Shown here one piece after another: positions 1-10,812 of a DNA stretch of 64,000 nucleotides. The translations under genes and the position numbers were made by a program. Position 1 is the first letter of the stretch. The number at the start of each line of letters is the position of its first letter. Source of the stretch: Pollenia angustigena (taxonomy: Eukaryota; Arthropoda; Insecta; Diptera; Polleniidae); NCBI GenBank assembly GCA_930367215.1, contig OV884059.1, positions 220,664,303-220,728,302 on the forward strand, in the 5' to 3' direction. The notes under the pieces were generated by a model. It made no database searches and was not told the DNA's origin. It saw only the letters and a program-made list of their open reading frames with translations.

Positions 1-59
1 GGAGATTTTGAGCCTGACAAAAATTTAAATTGTAAAAATAAAAATACTAAAAATTGTTC

Positions 60-600
60 TATTTAATATATCATTTTAAAACTTTTTCGGGCATCGCGGC
101 TGTTCTAAATATAGCGCATTCTGGACATCCAATTTGGAGCCGCTTTTTCGAGCGTTGTTGGCCGTCTTTCACGAAGAACAATATTGTTCTCCAAGGCGTC
201 CATTGTGACTGTTTAATCAGCATAAACCAGTGACTTTACGCCGCCCACAGCAAATAATCAAGAGGTTTCAACCACCATCTTGAAGGTCAATTGACAGGTC
301 CATTTCTCGAAATCAACTTATCAATTCAGATTTCAATAAGCCGATTGTTCCGTATGCACTAATTAGCCTCCTGTTGCAACCACATCTTGCACTCGATAAA
401 TCAAATTGCCATGATATGCGCCAAAACAATAAGGAGCTGACGAAATGCCATCTATTTTTCAAACAAAAAATCATTGATCGTTGTGAAGTAACGATCCCCA
501 CTGATCGTAACGCGAGCTCCTACGTTATTTCTTTAGAAATAAGGTTTAATAACACCACCAGCGTGTAAGCTTCACCAAACGGAGCATTTTTCCGTCTTTT
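60..600 (-). pseudogene. Decayed mariner-like transposase (C-terminal half)
   Basis: Read on the minus strand in shifting frames, the block gives mariner-type landmarks in the right order: a GGVIKPYFF-like stretch, an INDFLFEK stretch, a MWLQQ stretch (the family has WFQQDGA, with the second catalytic Asp), then VN-stop-PSRWWLKPLDYLLW, matching the family pattern VNWPxRSCDLxPLDxFLW around the third catalytic Asp. Several stops and frameshifts break it, so it is dead. The second catalytic Asp region is not preserved. It is clearly more GC-rich than the flanks. The family resembles the intact DD41D copy at 50.7-51.8 kb but is a distinct, older lineage. Confidence 0.7.
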
Positions 601-604
601 GACA

Positions 605-1810
605 GCTTACCCTTTCGTAAGTTCTATCGGGCTTCAAAAAAAAAAAAAAACATTATTTATAATAAAATCTTGCTAAACATTTTGTTTTTGCCAATTTTAA
701 GTAATATTTATCGATTTTTGTCTGTTTTTTTAATTTTTCGATTCTCAAGTAATGGCAGCACTGGTTGTGGCATACAATTGAAAAGAAATTTACATGTATA
801 GGAAGCCCCATAAACCATATTCCTTAAAAGGTTTCCTTGACCCCCTCTAGTCTAGAAAAGCAAATTGTTACTATAAGTGAAAGTGTACTCGTATTAATTT
901 TCATGTTGTATTTCAATTGTAAAATTACAAGTCTAGAAAAAATAATAAAAAAAAGGGATAAATTTAATGTTGTTAAAAACGGTGTAAAAGTCAAGTAAAC
1001 AATGAACTTACAATGAACGCAAATGCTTTATGGCTATTTTTTCGTTATTGTGTTTTATTAAAAGAAAGGATTATACATACAACTTATTTTGGGGAGTTCT
1101 TTGTGTTTATTGTCATTTGTAGGTTGTTGAAATTGTTATTTGTTTACGAGTATCGTGTAACACCTTAAATGTTATATGCAAAAATTATTGAATTGTTAAA
1201 TTTTTAAACAAATGAGCCGTTACGTGGTTGGCTGAAAAAGTATAAATAAAAGTTTAAAAATATAAAATTCTAAGATTTTAAAAAACCTAACTTAACCATC
1301 AGAAAAAAGGACTGTTCCACAAATGATGTCCACATAAATAGCGTTAAAAGATTTACCCTAGGATGCTTGTGATTGAAATTAACTGCCTATTTTACGATGT
1401 CGAAAAAATTCTTTAATTTGAAACAAAAAAAAAATCAAAAATTCCGGCTTGATCTGAGATTCGAAAAAAGCGAACATTCACCACAGAGCATTTTAAAGTG
1501 AACGATCACAATAACGACGATTTTTCAAAGATATAAATTTTGAGTGGGTTATTTAAAAAAAAAGTTATTTTCACTAACTTCAAGCCAAATCTAAATAAAT
1601 GATATTGCGGTCTTCTTTTTGCAAACAAATACTTGAAAAGCAAAAATGTCTCGCAAAAAAGGAACAAACCCAAGTGTAATTTTTTCCAAAAAAAAAGACA
1701 AAACGTACTCGTTTTTTATTTGGGGAAAAAGCTAAAACACAAAATTAAGAGAGAAGTTGTTAAAGTTGTTCGTTGTTATCAAAATAATTTTTGTGGCAAT
1801 ACAAAATTTT
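605..1810. other. AT-rich stretch with no recognised feature
   Basis: I see only AT-rich sequence with short homopolymers. No reading frame of interest, RNA gene or clear repeat boundary was found. Confidence 0.5.
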
Positions 1811-1897
1811 TAATTCCCAATTTTTATTTTTAATAAAAACACTGAAATTTATTGTTGAAGGGATAAGCTATTCTTTTACGCATTTCACTGGTTCGTT
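1811..1897 (+). repeat. Diverged partial copy of the 7.5-kb tandem-repeat unit
   Basis: This stretch aligns by eye with the first ~85 bases of the 634-bp unit at 7481 and 8115. Shared text includes TTCCCAATTTTT, ACTGAAATTTATTGTTGA and CGCATTTCACTGGTT. Similarity is lost after about 1897. It shows that the 634-bp unit contains a dispersed family rather than unique DNA. Confidence 0.6.
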
Positions 1898-2382
1898 ATT
1901 GATATTGCTAAAGATTCGCTTTTCTAATCAACCTTCGAGATCGTAAGATAGCTGCCACAAACTGAGTGACCGGTTAACTTTACGAATTCTTTTTCGTTTC
2001 ATTAACAATAGTCGTTCTCGAATGTTTTAGCGAAGAAACGTTTGCTAATTGTTCGATAGCGATATTGCCGTGGTCAAGAGGGTATTGTTTTTCCTTTTAA
2101 TTTATTGTACGAACGAAAGGATTCTTTCGACATCTTGAAATAGGCAGTAGTTGTTTTGGGTCGATTTTATTCTCAATACCAATCACAGAAAAAAATAAGA
2201 AGATTTAGTATGTAATTAATAAGATTTTATCAAACTTTTCAATTGTTTTCAACAATTTTCTTAATTTTTTTCTTGTTTGTAAATTGTCATATTAACAATT
2301 TGTTTAAGTTGAAAAAATAGGAACATTTAAAACCAATTTTTTTAAGAAACGCTTTTCTTAAAAAAGAACATTTAAAAAAAAT

Positions 2383-2640
2383 GTTGCCCCCCTAGATTTT
2401 ATCCTGGCTACGCCCACGTTTTCGTGTATTGTCATCGGGAATATGTATACCTGCAAAGTTTCATCCATTTGCATTGAGTAAAAGGCGGTCAAAAAAGCAT
2501 TTTACCAAAAAAAAAAATTTGCCCCCCCCCCTAGATTTTATCCTGGCTACGCCCATCCACTCGTGGATTGTCATCGGGAATATATATGCCTGCAAAGTTT
2601 CATCCATTTGCATTGAGTATTAGGCGGTTAAATTAACGTT
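2383..2640 (+). repeat. Two-copy tandem repeat, ~140-bp period
   Basis: Text containing CTAGATTTTATCCTGGCTAC, then ATTGTCATCGGGAATAT, GCAAAGTTTCATCCATTTGC and AGGCGGT occurs twice (starting near 2391 and 2531). A poly-A/poly-C tract separates the copies and differs in length. No coding role is seen. Confidence 0.8.
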
Positions 2641-2962
2641 ACAAGATTTGATTTTCTGAAGTGAAGCTAAAGAAAAGGTTTTAATTCATAATAATAATAA
2701 TAAAATAATTTTCTGACAATAATTTTGAATAAAAAATTCCATCTCGTAAAGAATAAGGGATTGGACTGTTATTGAAAACTGTGTTAATCTCGGTTTTATT
2801 TATTCTAGTTTTTAAATTATAGTTGATGATTGTGCACGTGCTAAATATGTGTGATGAGATTCGTATTAAATTTAAATAAAAAAAATAGAGTTTTTAATGC
2901 ATTTCCTTCTTTTAAAATTATTAAAGTTATTATTAAAAATTAATGAGCAACAAAACATATTT

Positions 2963-3531
2963 GGGGTATTCACAAGGTATCATGATATATTGTCATAATG
3001 TTTTAACATTTTACAATGATTTAAAAATATTGTTGTTGCTTTGGAAGCAGAAAGTGTCTTAAATAAATAGAACTTTGCTTGCTATGTTTGTTGTGCTGTC
3101 ATTTTGAATCCGAAAAGACCTGTTCTGAACGGCTGAACCAAGCCGCATTAGTTTTTGTAAGCCGTCGCCGTTGATGGTAAAATTTTATCCGGCCAATATC
3201 CGGATTTAACCTGCGGCTATCAATTTTTGCAACAAAACACTTAAGGCGTCAAATTATGTCGGCTTAGCACTCTGATGTTTGGTTAACAAACAAAATAAAA
3301 TTTTTTGTGATTGCATCTAAAAAAAAGGAAAATAGTCAGGTAAGATCTAATTTAATTAATTAATTCATGGATTAGAATGAAAAAATATTTTTATTTTTTT
3401 TTATATTTGTTTTAAATCAGCTGATTTAAATGCAAAATAGCACACGGAATTATGAGGGGTTGTTCACAACAGTCATATTTTGTCATGTTATTATTTTAAG
3501 ACATGACTTTACGCCACCTTGTGAATGCCTC
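2963..3531. mobile_element. MITE-like element with CACAAGGT termini
   Basis: The left end GGGGTATTCACAAGGT and the right end ACCTTGTGAATGCCTC are imperfect inverted repeats. Both continue inward with TCATRAT/ATGAC-type words. The same end motif recurs at 33060, 35159, 41455 and 36930, so this is a dispersed family. No coding capacity is seen, and target duplication is unclear. Confidence 0.55.
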
Positions 3532-3605
3532 AATTGCTAATATGACAATTGATTGCAACCAAATACTTTATTAACCACCGATTTCACTAAGTTCAGTTAA
3601 AACTT

Positions 3606-4324
3606 AAGGCAGAGTTAGCCGAACGTTCACGTCCCCTAATGGAACGTCTGGTTCGTTTTGTCATTTGCAAACAATGCAAATGCTTACTGAATTTAAATGT
3701 CACGTTGACGGAACGTCTCGATCTGTATTAAACAGATTTGTATGCCGTTGTTACGTGACAGTTGTAAAGCAGTGATGGGCTGCTTGTATGTTAAATTGAA
3801 TGCGGGTATTTTTGCTCGTTTTTGGTACTTTTTTCAGTTAAGCTATGGAATTGAGACAAAACAACTTAATATACAACATATTTCCATATAAACAAATATA
3901 TTTATGTTTAGATATACAATACATATAAACAAATGCATATACACATACAATGTAAATGTGAAAAGAATAAAAGGCTTTAAATGGTAGCAAAACCTTGTTC
4001 TATTGTTATAATCTCTTGTTATAATATATATGCTAAAATACAAATTTGTTTAATGAAAATCTATAATAATATAAACATTAAACTACATATTAACGTTTTT
4101 TACATACACAAAATACTTTTTTAATACCATTTAAATCACTTGGTACTTTTTAAAACATTTTTGATTCCCATCACTGTGTGATTTGCTTTATGTATACTAT
4201 TGTTTTTTGTTTATGTATAGAAAAAACATAAACCACGTTTTTAAATGTTCTATAAGTGCACCAACGTGCTTACAGTACGGTGCGGTACATTACGGGTACA
4301 GCAACGTTCGCCTAACTAGGCCTT
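3606..4324. mobile_element. MITE-like element (~719 bp) with AAGGC...GAACGTT termini
   Basis: The left end AAGGCAGAGTTAGCCGAACG and the reverse complement of the right end (AAGGCCTAGTTAGGCGAACG) match over about 20 bases with few differences. The interior is AT-rich and non-coding. Confidence 0.6.
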
Positions 4325-4871
4325 TACTATTGCTTTAACTTCTAGTTAGCAATATGTTTTGACAGCTATAACTGATATTTAATTATGAATGAACTTGGTG
4401 AAATTGGGGGTTAATGTTACAAGCTTTTTGTTAAAAATATTTGTTGATTGTGAACAATTTGAATTAACAAAAGTATTTTTTATATTGACAAATTCGATTG
4501 TTGGTGCCTTTTCAATTAAAAAATTAAATTCGTCCTTACAAATATGTTATTTAATATGACAATTGGTTTGTCGTAATTTTTGTTCTGTAAATATATTAAG
4601 AAGGTTTAGGGAAGCAAAACTCGATTCCGTAAAGAAGTTTGTAGTTTGAGTCGATTCTCACCATTTACAAAAGTTTTGGTCCCTTTAACAACTTAAACGT
4701 TTGTACAAAATTCATCAAATTATCTTCGAAATTTCGACCTGTACTCTCGGCATAGTGCCAACGAGCATAGTAAACAGACGGGTATGTTTGATCTCAGAAA
4801 GTGATTCTGAGTCGATCGGTATACTTAAAGGTATGTTTATGATCAATATTTTAAGTTTTTCTACACATCAG

Positions 4872-5809
4872 AGGCCACCGCATTCGAAATTGAGTACTTC
4901 TTCATCGAAATGAAGTTTACGCGGATCACGTCAATCGTTATCGAAACGTATTAACTCGAAGTTGCACTCGATTGGAAATCTCATAATACAAACAAACACT
5001 ACCTTTTTGGTGTTAAACAAAAAAATCAAAACAAAACAAAACAAAGAAATCAAAACGAATAAGTAATAGAATAAATTAATAAAAACGATAGTATGTTTCT
5101 GTTATTTTCTCAAAATTAGTTTAAAAAATATAATTATAATTGTTTTTAGGGAAAGTAAACATCAAGACGGAAAAATCCCAGTATTTTGAACTTGTCCATG
5201 AAATATTCCATACACTTCTCAGATTGATTTGGTACAAACTTAATCATTTTGTGACACAATTTGTTTTGTATTTCGTTTGTTACGTTTTTCACAATTTTGC
5301 ACAATGTACATTCTGCTAATCTAAGTAAAAAATCATTATGCTGAAAGCTGCCACTGGCCAAAAGGGTTAAAGAAGTGGCAAACTGCAATATGGGTGGGAC
5401 GGACGTCACCATATGGCCAGGAATTCTTATTTCCGATAAGAAATATCTATATCTTCTTTAGACAGCCGAAAACGTCTTTTATATCTACTTCAGGCAATGA
5501 AAAAGGATTGCTTTTGTCACGAATATTTCTTCTCATAATGGCAACATTTGACTCGTTCTCCGATTCTGATGACGAGGAATACAAAAAACCAATTTTATCC
5601 ATTTTTATTAAAAGTTTTCTGAATTTTTTTCACAATTTATCACAAATTTATTTATTTTGTTTTTCTTATTGTCATATGCTTACAGCAATGTAAAAAGTAG
5701 TAGTAGGAAATAAAAATTTCGATCGCATACGGTGATCCAAAGAATTGCGTCCATCGAAATTTTTCTCTACACGAACAGGAACTCGATTTCGAATGCGGTG
5801 ATTTGGCCC
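4872..5809 (-). mobile_element. PIF/Harbinger transposon, deleted copy
   Basis: The left end AGGCCACCGCATTCGAAAT and the inverted right end GGGCCAAATCACCGCATTCG share a CACCGCATTCGAAATYGAG core. The element is flanked by CAG on both sides (4869-4871 and 5810-5812), a 3-bp target duplication. The uninterrupted site can be read from the related repeat at 21.8 kb. At ~938 bp it is far shorter than an autonomous element. It carries the broken transposase described separately. Confidence 0.72.
5152..5580 (-). pseudogene. Harbinger-type (HARBI1-like) transposase pseudogene, N-terminal part
   Basis: The minus strand reads an acidic Ser-rich start, then MRRNIRDKSNPFSLPEVD (ATG at 5536), then FRLSKE and RYFLSEIRIPGHMVTS in shifted frames. 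It continues as PPILQFATSLTLLASGSF, then LAECTLCKIVKNVTNEI and KMIKFVPNQSEKCMEY. This matches the N-terminal helical region of PIF/Harbinger nucleases (LRFLASGS ... STVCKIVK). The catalytic DDE core, which should follow an IDGTH motif, is absent because the frame ends at 5146. At least two frameshifts lie around 5440-5475. A plus-strand frame over the same acidic segment (ATG at 5538) looks like an antisense shadow. Confidence 0.75.
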
Positions 5810-5845
5810 CAGCACAAACGCATAATACCCCCACCGTAATTGTTG

Positions 5846-6995
5846 GTTGGTATAAATATGCAAAGTTCCTTTAGGGACACACCACGTAAACCCAAAATGT
5901 AACTTGACAAAAAGTCACTACTCACAATTAAGGTTAATGTTTATACAAAGCTTAAAAAAGGGTTTCAATTGAAAGGCTAATTGTTGTTACTACCAAAAAT
6001 AAAAAAATTACACTCCAGTCAAACTGACACGGCCTTAACGGTAAGTTCGTAATTATATATAATTAACAAATACAAGACAAAAAGGTCATTATTTACTTAG
6101 TACAATAATAATAAAGGCAAAAAAAAACAGAAAATCAATATTATTTTACACAATAATCAAGTGTCAACATATTCCAACACATTCACAAAAACACACACAC
6201 TCGCCAAATAACTGACTTTCTCTCTTTCTCACTGACATTTAACCCTTATTATTAGGGATGTATGAAAACATATATATTTTTATACTCGTATTACTTAACA
6301 AGGTCTTAAAGCATATTATTTGTCAAATAGATTTTAAAAATTTATTTTAAAAATTTTCACACATTTGTGCGCGTTTTTCAGTGATTTTAACACTCAGTGC
6401 TAATGAATACACGCTGTGTCAATATAAAATGTTGACAAAACACAAATCAAAACGACAACGTTTTTGTTGTTTTACAATTTATATGCTTTTCACTTTTCGG
6501 TAGAATTGTAAAAAGGGCTTTAAGGACTAAATAATCACAGCAAGTTTACAAGTTATAAAATAAATGTAAACAGAATTATTGAAGTATAAAAGTAACATAC
6601 GATTCAATTAAATTCTACAATTTTAAATTGTCCTGTCGAAGGACCACAGCATGCAACTTTTTTTTTAATTTTGAATAAAAGTATTTTTTTTTTTTTTTTA
6701 TTTCATTTGTTTTTCAGTTGCTTCAAGCATTTTTATATGTATTTTATATTGAATGTATAATTTTGATTTTTTTGGCTGAATGTAGACGAAGTGTAAGTGC
6801 CCTTCTTGAGAAAGAAAATATTTAGTTTAGGAAAAGTTGTTGGTTTGAAATTATTTGCAGGACAAGTTTTTTTCAGTGCACTCAGCAACTGTAATACATG
6901 GAAGGCCAAAAGCTCAGTAAAAGTAAGAAATATGCAACAAAAAATATCAAGATTTGTAACAAAAATTTTATGGAAATTTAAAAAATTATTATTGT
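5846..6995. other. Non-coding AT-rich stretch with homopolymers
   Basis: It contains a short CA run near 6186 and T/A homopolymer tracts near 6655-6710. No gene or element boundary is recognised. A 121-codon plus-strand frame (6797-7162) runs across the next MITE and looks spurious. Confidence 0.5.
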
Positions 6996-6998
6996 TAA

Positions 6999-7296
6999 AG
7001 GCTAGTTCACACTATTATAATGCATGTGTGATTAACATGACAAGTATTATGAGAAAAAGTTTGAAATCCCATACAACTTCATTGTTTTTTGAAAAATTTC
7101 TAAACAGTAATACTTTTCATTGGATCAGGGTTGCATTTTATTTCATGTGTGAGTGTTTATAGTTTGTGTGATGGTGTGAACACAAACTGTCATATTAAAT
7201 TAGATTTTTTGACAGTCGCAACAACACTCATTAGATTTCTGTCTCACAAAGTATTATGGAATACGTAAGACTTGTGAGATAGTGTAATCTAGCCTT
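6999..7296. mobile_element. MITE (~298 bp) with AAGGCTAG termini
   Basis: The left end AAGGCTAGTTCACACTAT and the inverse of the right end (AAGGCTAGATTACACTAT) form inverted repeats, and similarity extends inward over a few tens of bases. The flanks read TTAA at both sides, so the target duplication is TTAA or TA. It has no coding capacity. Confidence 0.65.
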
Positions 7297-7470
7297 AACT
7301 AATTATTTGACTAATAATAGTTCTTAAATTAAAATTATCAATAAGAGAACAGTTCAAAATAATGCATTGGAATAAGCACTTGATGTAACTATTGAATTAT
7401 AATTTGGCCAGATCCCAAATATGGTATTTGATAGAAAAAGGAATTGTGTTTTTAATAAGATTTCTGTATG

Positions 7471-8104
7471 ACGTGCTAAGTTCCCAATTTTTCATATTTG
7501 ATAAATACACTGAGATTTATTGTTGAGGGAAAGCTAGCTTCTATGCGCATTTCACTGGTTTCGTAGGCCAGCTCATCAGGAAACCTTTTGCAAAGATTTT
7601 AGAAAAGCCAAAAATATTATACAAATAAAACCTTAAAAGCGAATAAGTCTTACTTGTACCAATATCAAAGCTTCAACAAAACACCAACAATAAACAGCGA
7701 GCTTATCTTTTCTTACATTCCCCTACAATTGGTTAGCTTTTTCCGACTCGAATTGTAGTTGTACGAAAACAACCAAAAAACAATTTGCCAGTTCAGTTTT
7801 TTTGCACGGGCACATGCAAGTATATTATTATGTTTTTATTGGAGTATAACTTCAAAAATGCGAGACTCACAACAAATAACGTTTTGTGGTTTGTGTGTTT
7901 TAAAACTTATGATTATGACATTTATTTGCACATAGTCGTTGACCGTAATTTGTATACATCAAGATTATTTTGCTACGAAAACGTTTGATTTACTTGTTTG
8001 CTTAAGCTTATTAGAAGAAAAGATTAACCTAAGCACCTGCTGTATTGGCCTTATCTCAGGGTGATCCTTACCACTAGGTGACGAAAAATGCGTTTAAAAC
8101 CCGC
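7471..8104 (+). repeat. 634-bp tandem duplication, copy 1
   Basis: It begins ACGTGCTAAGTTCCCAATTT and ends AAAACCCGC just before the next ACGTGC. Copy 2 follows with no spacer. The first ~85 bases belong to a dispersed family (see 1811-1897). An inner inverted pair, CTACAATT...AATTGTAG near 7720-7760, could form a short hairpin. The 67-codon frame inside is AT-rich and has no recognised domain. Confidence 0.9.
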
Positions 8105-8738
8105 ACGTGCTAAGTTCCCAATTTTTCATATTTGATAAATACACTGAGATTTATTGTTGAGGGAAAGCTAGCTTCTATGCGCATTTCACTGGTTTCGTAG
8201 GCCAGCTCATCAGGAAACCTTTTGCAAAGATTTTAGAAAAGCCAAAAATATTATACAAATAAAACCTTAAAAGCGAATAAGTCTTACTTGTACCAATATC
8301 AAAGCTTCAACAAAACACCAACAATAAACAGCGAGCTTATCTTTTCTTACATTCCCCTACAATTGGTTAGCTTTTTCCGACTCGAATTGTAGTTGTACGA
8401 AAACAACCAAAAAACAATTTGCCAGTTCAGTTTTTTTGCACGGGCACATGCAAGTATATTATTATGTTTTTATTGGAGTATAACTTCAAAAATGCGAGAC
8501 TCACAACAAATAACGTTTTGTGGTTTGTGTGTTTTAAAACTTATGATTATGACATTTATTTGCACATAGTCGTTGACCGTAATTTGTATACATCAAGATT
8601 ATTTTGCTACGAAAACGTTTGATTTACTTGTTTGCTTAAGCTTATTAGAAGAAAAGATTAACCTAAGCACCTGCTGTATTGGCCTAATCTCAGGGTGATC
8701 CTTACCACTAGGTGACGAAAAATGCGTTTAAAACCCGC
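8105..8738 (+). repeat. 634-bp tandem duplication, copy 2
   Basis: This copy is nearly identical to copy 1; I noticed one substitution (GGCCTTATCTCAG against GGCCTAATCTCAG). It ends AAAACCCGCAC and then diverges. The identity implies a very recent duplication or an assembly duplication. Confidence 0.9.
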
Positions 8739-9008
8739 ACCTATATTAGAATATTCGGCAGCATCTGTTGAATAGCAACAGTAAATAAGGAGATCTTCAT
8801 GCAGGACGTACTTTTTTATAAGTTTCTAAAAATCACATCTTAAGTAGAATATTTAAAGATCGCCTACCCACGACTTTGAATCCACACTACCACGTGAACT
8901 CCGAGGGCAGATTGCATCACCGGTCATATTTTAATTTTAAGAGATCTTTCTATTTTGAATTCCGCGTATTCCAAGATTGGCTGCACCTGATTTTCCCGAA
9001 GACTCTAA

Positions 9009-9294
9009 GGCGGCATTTATACGATGATTTTTTAAGACATGTCTTTAAGGCATGTTTTTTTATTTGTTTACGAATTTGGTAGAGAAGAAAGAGGGGTAGA
9101 AAAAAGTCATTACTTCTGTTCTTCGTATTTCTTAATTCAAATTTTATTTTACTGTCATTCCAAATTTTGCTATTATGTTTTATTTTTATTTGTTTTTTTC
9201 GATTTTTTTAAAACAATAATAAAAAATAGACAAATTAAAAATTTTGGTAGCAGCTTAAAAGACATGTTTTAAAAACAATCTTTTAAATGCCGCC
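9009..9294. mobile_element. MITE (~286 bp) with GGCGGCATTT termini
   Basis: The left end GGCGGCATTTATACGATGAT, with AGACATGTCTTTAAG inward, mirrors the right end (CTTAAAAGACATGTTTT ... AAATGCCGCC). The inverted repeats are about 50 bp long. The terminal GGCGGCAT also ends the foldback element at 32186, so the two may be related. Confidence 0.65.
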
Positions 9295-9299
9295 GAAAA

Positions 9300-10060
9300 A
9301 GGTGGAATATCCTTTTAATGTTTACCTTCATGCACCTTTGGGTACTAAAGCTTATCATCAATATCTTCATAATTAATAATATATCAACTTTAACCTCCTA
9401 GTCTAAATAACACACAAATACCCAGTTCAACCAAAAAAGTTTGAAGATAATAAATTGAAGGAACTACTTCATTAAGGTTGTCATAAAACTAGAAAAGAAT
9501 TTTCCCAATAACTGGTAACCATTCGAGCAACAATATTAAAACGTTTGCAAGCAACCGATTTTATCAAAGACGAAAAACCCCACATGAATTCAAAAGAAGC
9601 TAGATTTTATAGCCGATGTGCTGCTCAAACAATGTTTGAAGTAATTTTTGCAACGAATGAATTCATTACAACAACGCGAAACGCCAGAAATCGTGAGTGA
9701 AGCCTAATGAACGCCAAAATCGAATAACCATGGTAAAAGAAAATGCTATGTACTTGGTAGGACTATAAGGGTTATGTCGATCACAGGGGACCTGTTCGAA
9801 ACACAATTCAAAGCGAGCATTGAAAAAAAGCGCCATGACTTGAAGTAGTAACATTCCATCATGGTAAGGTTCAACCATATTTTGCAAGAACTGTTTAGAA
9901 AATTGTGCTTAAGAAGTTTTGCCATTTAGAACCTCCATAGACTCGACGCAGAACGCTCTCACTAGAATTCTCTTAACTTACAAATAGGGTTTCCGAAATT
10001 GGCTTAAATTGTTCCTGAGCTCAAAACGTCACCAGTTCTTTTGACGCAGAATCCATGTCG
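9300..10060. other. Unrecognised stretch, moderately higher GC near 9600-10050
   Basis: A 73-codon minus-strand frame (9666-9887) and its surroundings have more balanced base composition than the flanks. They could be a decayed mobile-element coding region, but I recognise no motif. Confidence 0.3.
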
Positions 10061-10061
10061 A

Positions 10062-10250
10062 CTCCTATAAATTTTGTATGAAATTTGTCACTTACGATAA
10101 AATTGTTCTTGCTATAAAAGCGTAACGGTACCTTATGTGACCATGACAATTTTGGAGATGAAGTCATTTATTAAAAACATACAAAATTGAAAATGGTATC
10201 GCTTACAATATTTTCTCGATTAGGGATCGGCGTGTTGCCAGAAAGTTGGT
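10062..10250 (+). repeat. Diverged copy of the 16.6-kb MITE interior
   Basis: It shares TTTTGTATGAAATTTGTC, CTTACGATAAAATTGTTCTT and AGTCATTTATTAAAA in the same order with 16700-16780, then decays. One end of the MITE appears to be missing. Confidence 0.6.
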
Positions 10251-10812
10251 GAATAAGCCAATCTTACATTTTTTTCGGACTATAAGGGAAGAGTTCCCGC
10301 GCAAGAAAAAAAATAGTGAAACCACAAACAATTGAGTCTCAGTAACAGCAGCCATATGAAAAACAAAGAAAATAAAATATTTTGTTATTCCTTTTAATAC
10401 GAGAACCCAGACCTTCAGCCCATTGTAGTGAAACAGACTAAAGTCTCTGACAGAAATTTAACCTGTAACCCTCACACTGATAGACTAGCTTCGGGAGGCT
10501 AATAAATTGATACATTTGTAATGTATGGCTTTAAAATGGCTAAAAGTCCTTTTAAGATATTTCCAAAAAAAAAAAAAATTTCAATTATTTGTAGTTTTGA
10601 GCTGAGAGTAAATTTCATTTGCAAAATAATTAAATTGAAACGCATTCAAAACTGGTTATTTGAGAAAGTCTTATTTCATTGATTTCATATCCTAAGTTCG
10701 CTTATAATCTTCCGAGATGTGTCTGATTCGGGAGGATATGGTCATTACTTTTAAAGCTTTTATAATTGCGAAAGTTGTTTGCTGTTTGTGTAACGAGAGA
10801 GAGAAATAGAGA

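Larger units (their letters stand above)
4690..5845 (+). repeat. DINE-1-like repeat fragment, split by a Harbinger insertion
   Basis: The left part (4700-4871) matches the 3' part of the DINE-1-like copy at 20995-21855 (ATCAAATTATCT, GCGACCTG-like text, ACACATCAG). The right part (5810-5845) continues it exactly where the left part stops: CAGCACAAACGCATAATACC here against CAGCACAAATGCATAATACC at 21.8 kb. The element between is a later insertion. Confidence 0.65.

Noticed and set aside
5538..5693. Plus-strand protein starting MATFDSFSDSDDEEY
   Set aside because: The acidic run is the antisense reading of the Harbinger transposase leader on the minus strand, whose following residues match the family; the plus frame becomes hydrophobic AT-rich text.
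6797..7162. 121-codon plus-strand open frame as a gene
   Set aside because: It runs across the left end of a MITE (6999-7296), has no recognisable domain and the composition of non-coding AT-rich DNA.
7785..8622. Two identical 67-codon frames as a duplicated gene pair
   Set aside because: They are identical because the 634-bp unit is duplicated; the translation has no domain, and the frame is not supported by any separate evidence of selection.
7471..8738. Pair of LTRs of a retrotransposon
   Set aside because: There is no internal sequence, primer-binding site or TG...CA ends between the two copies; direct tandem duplication is simpler.
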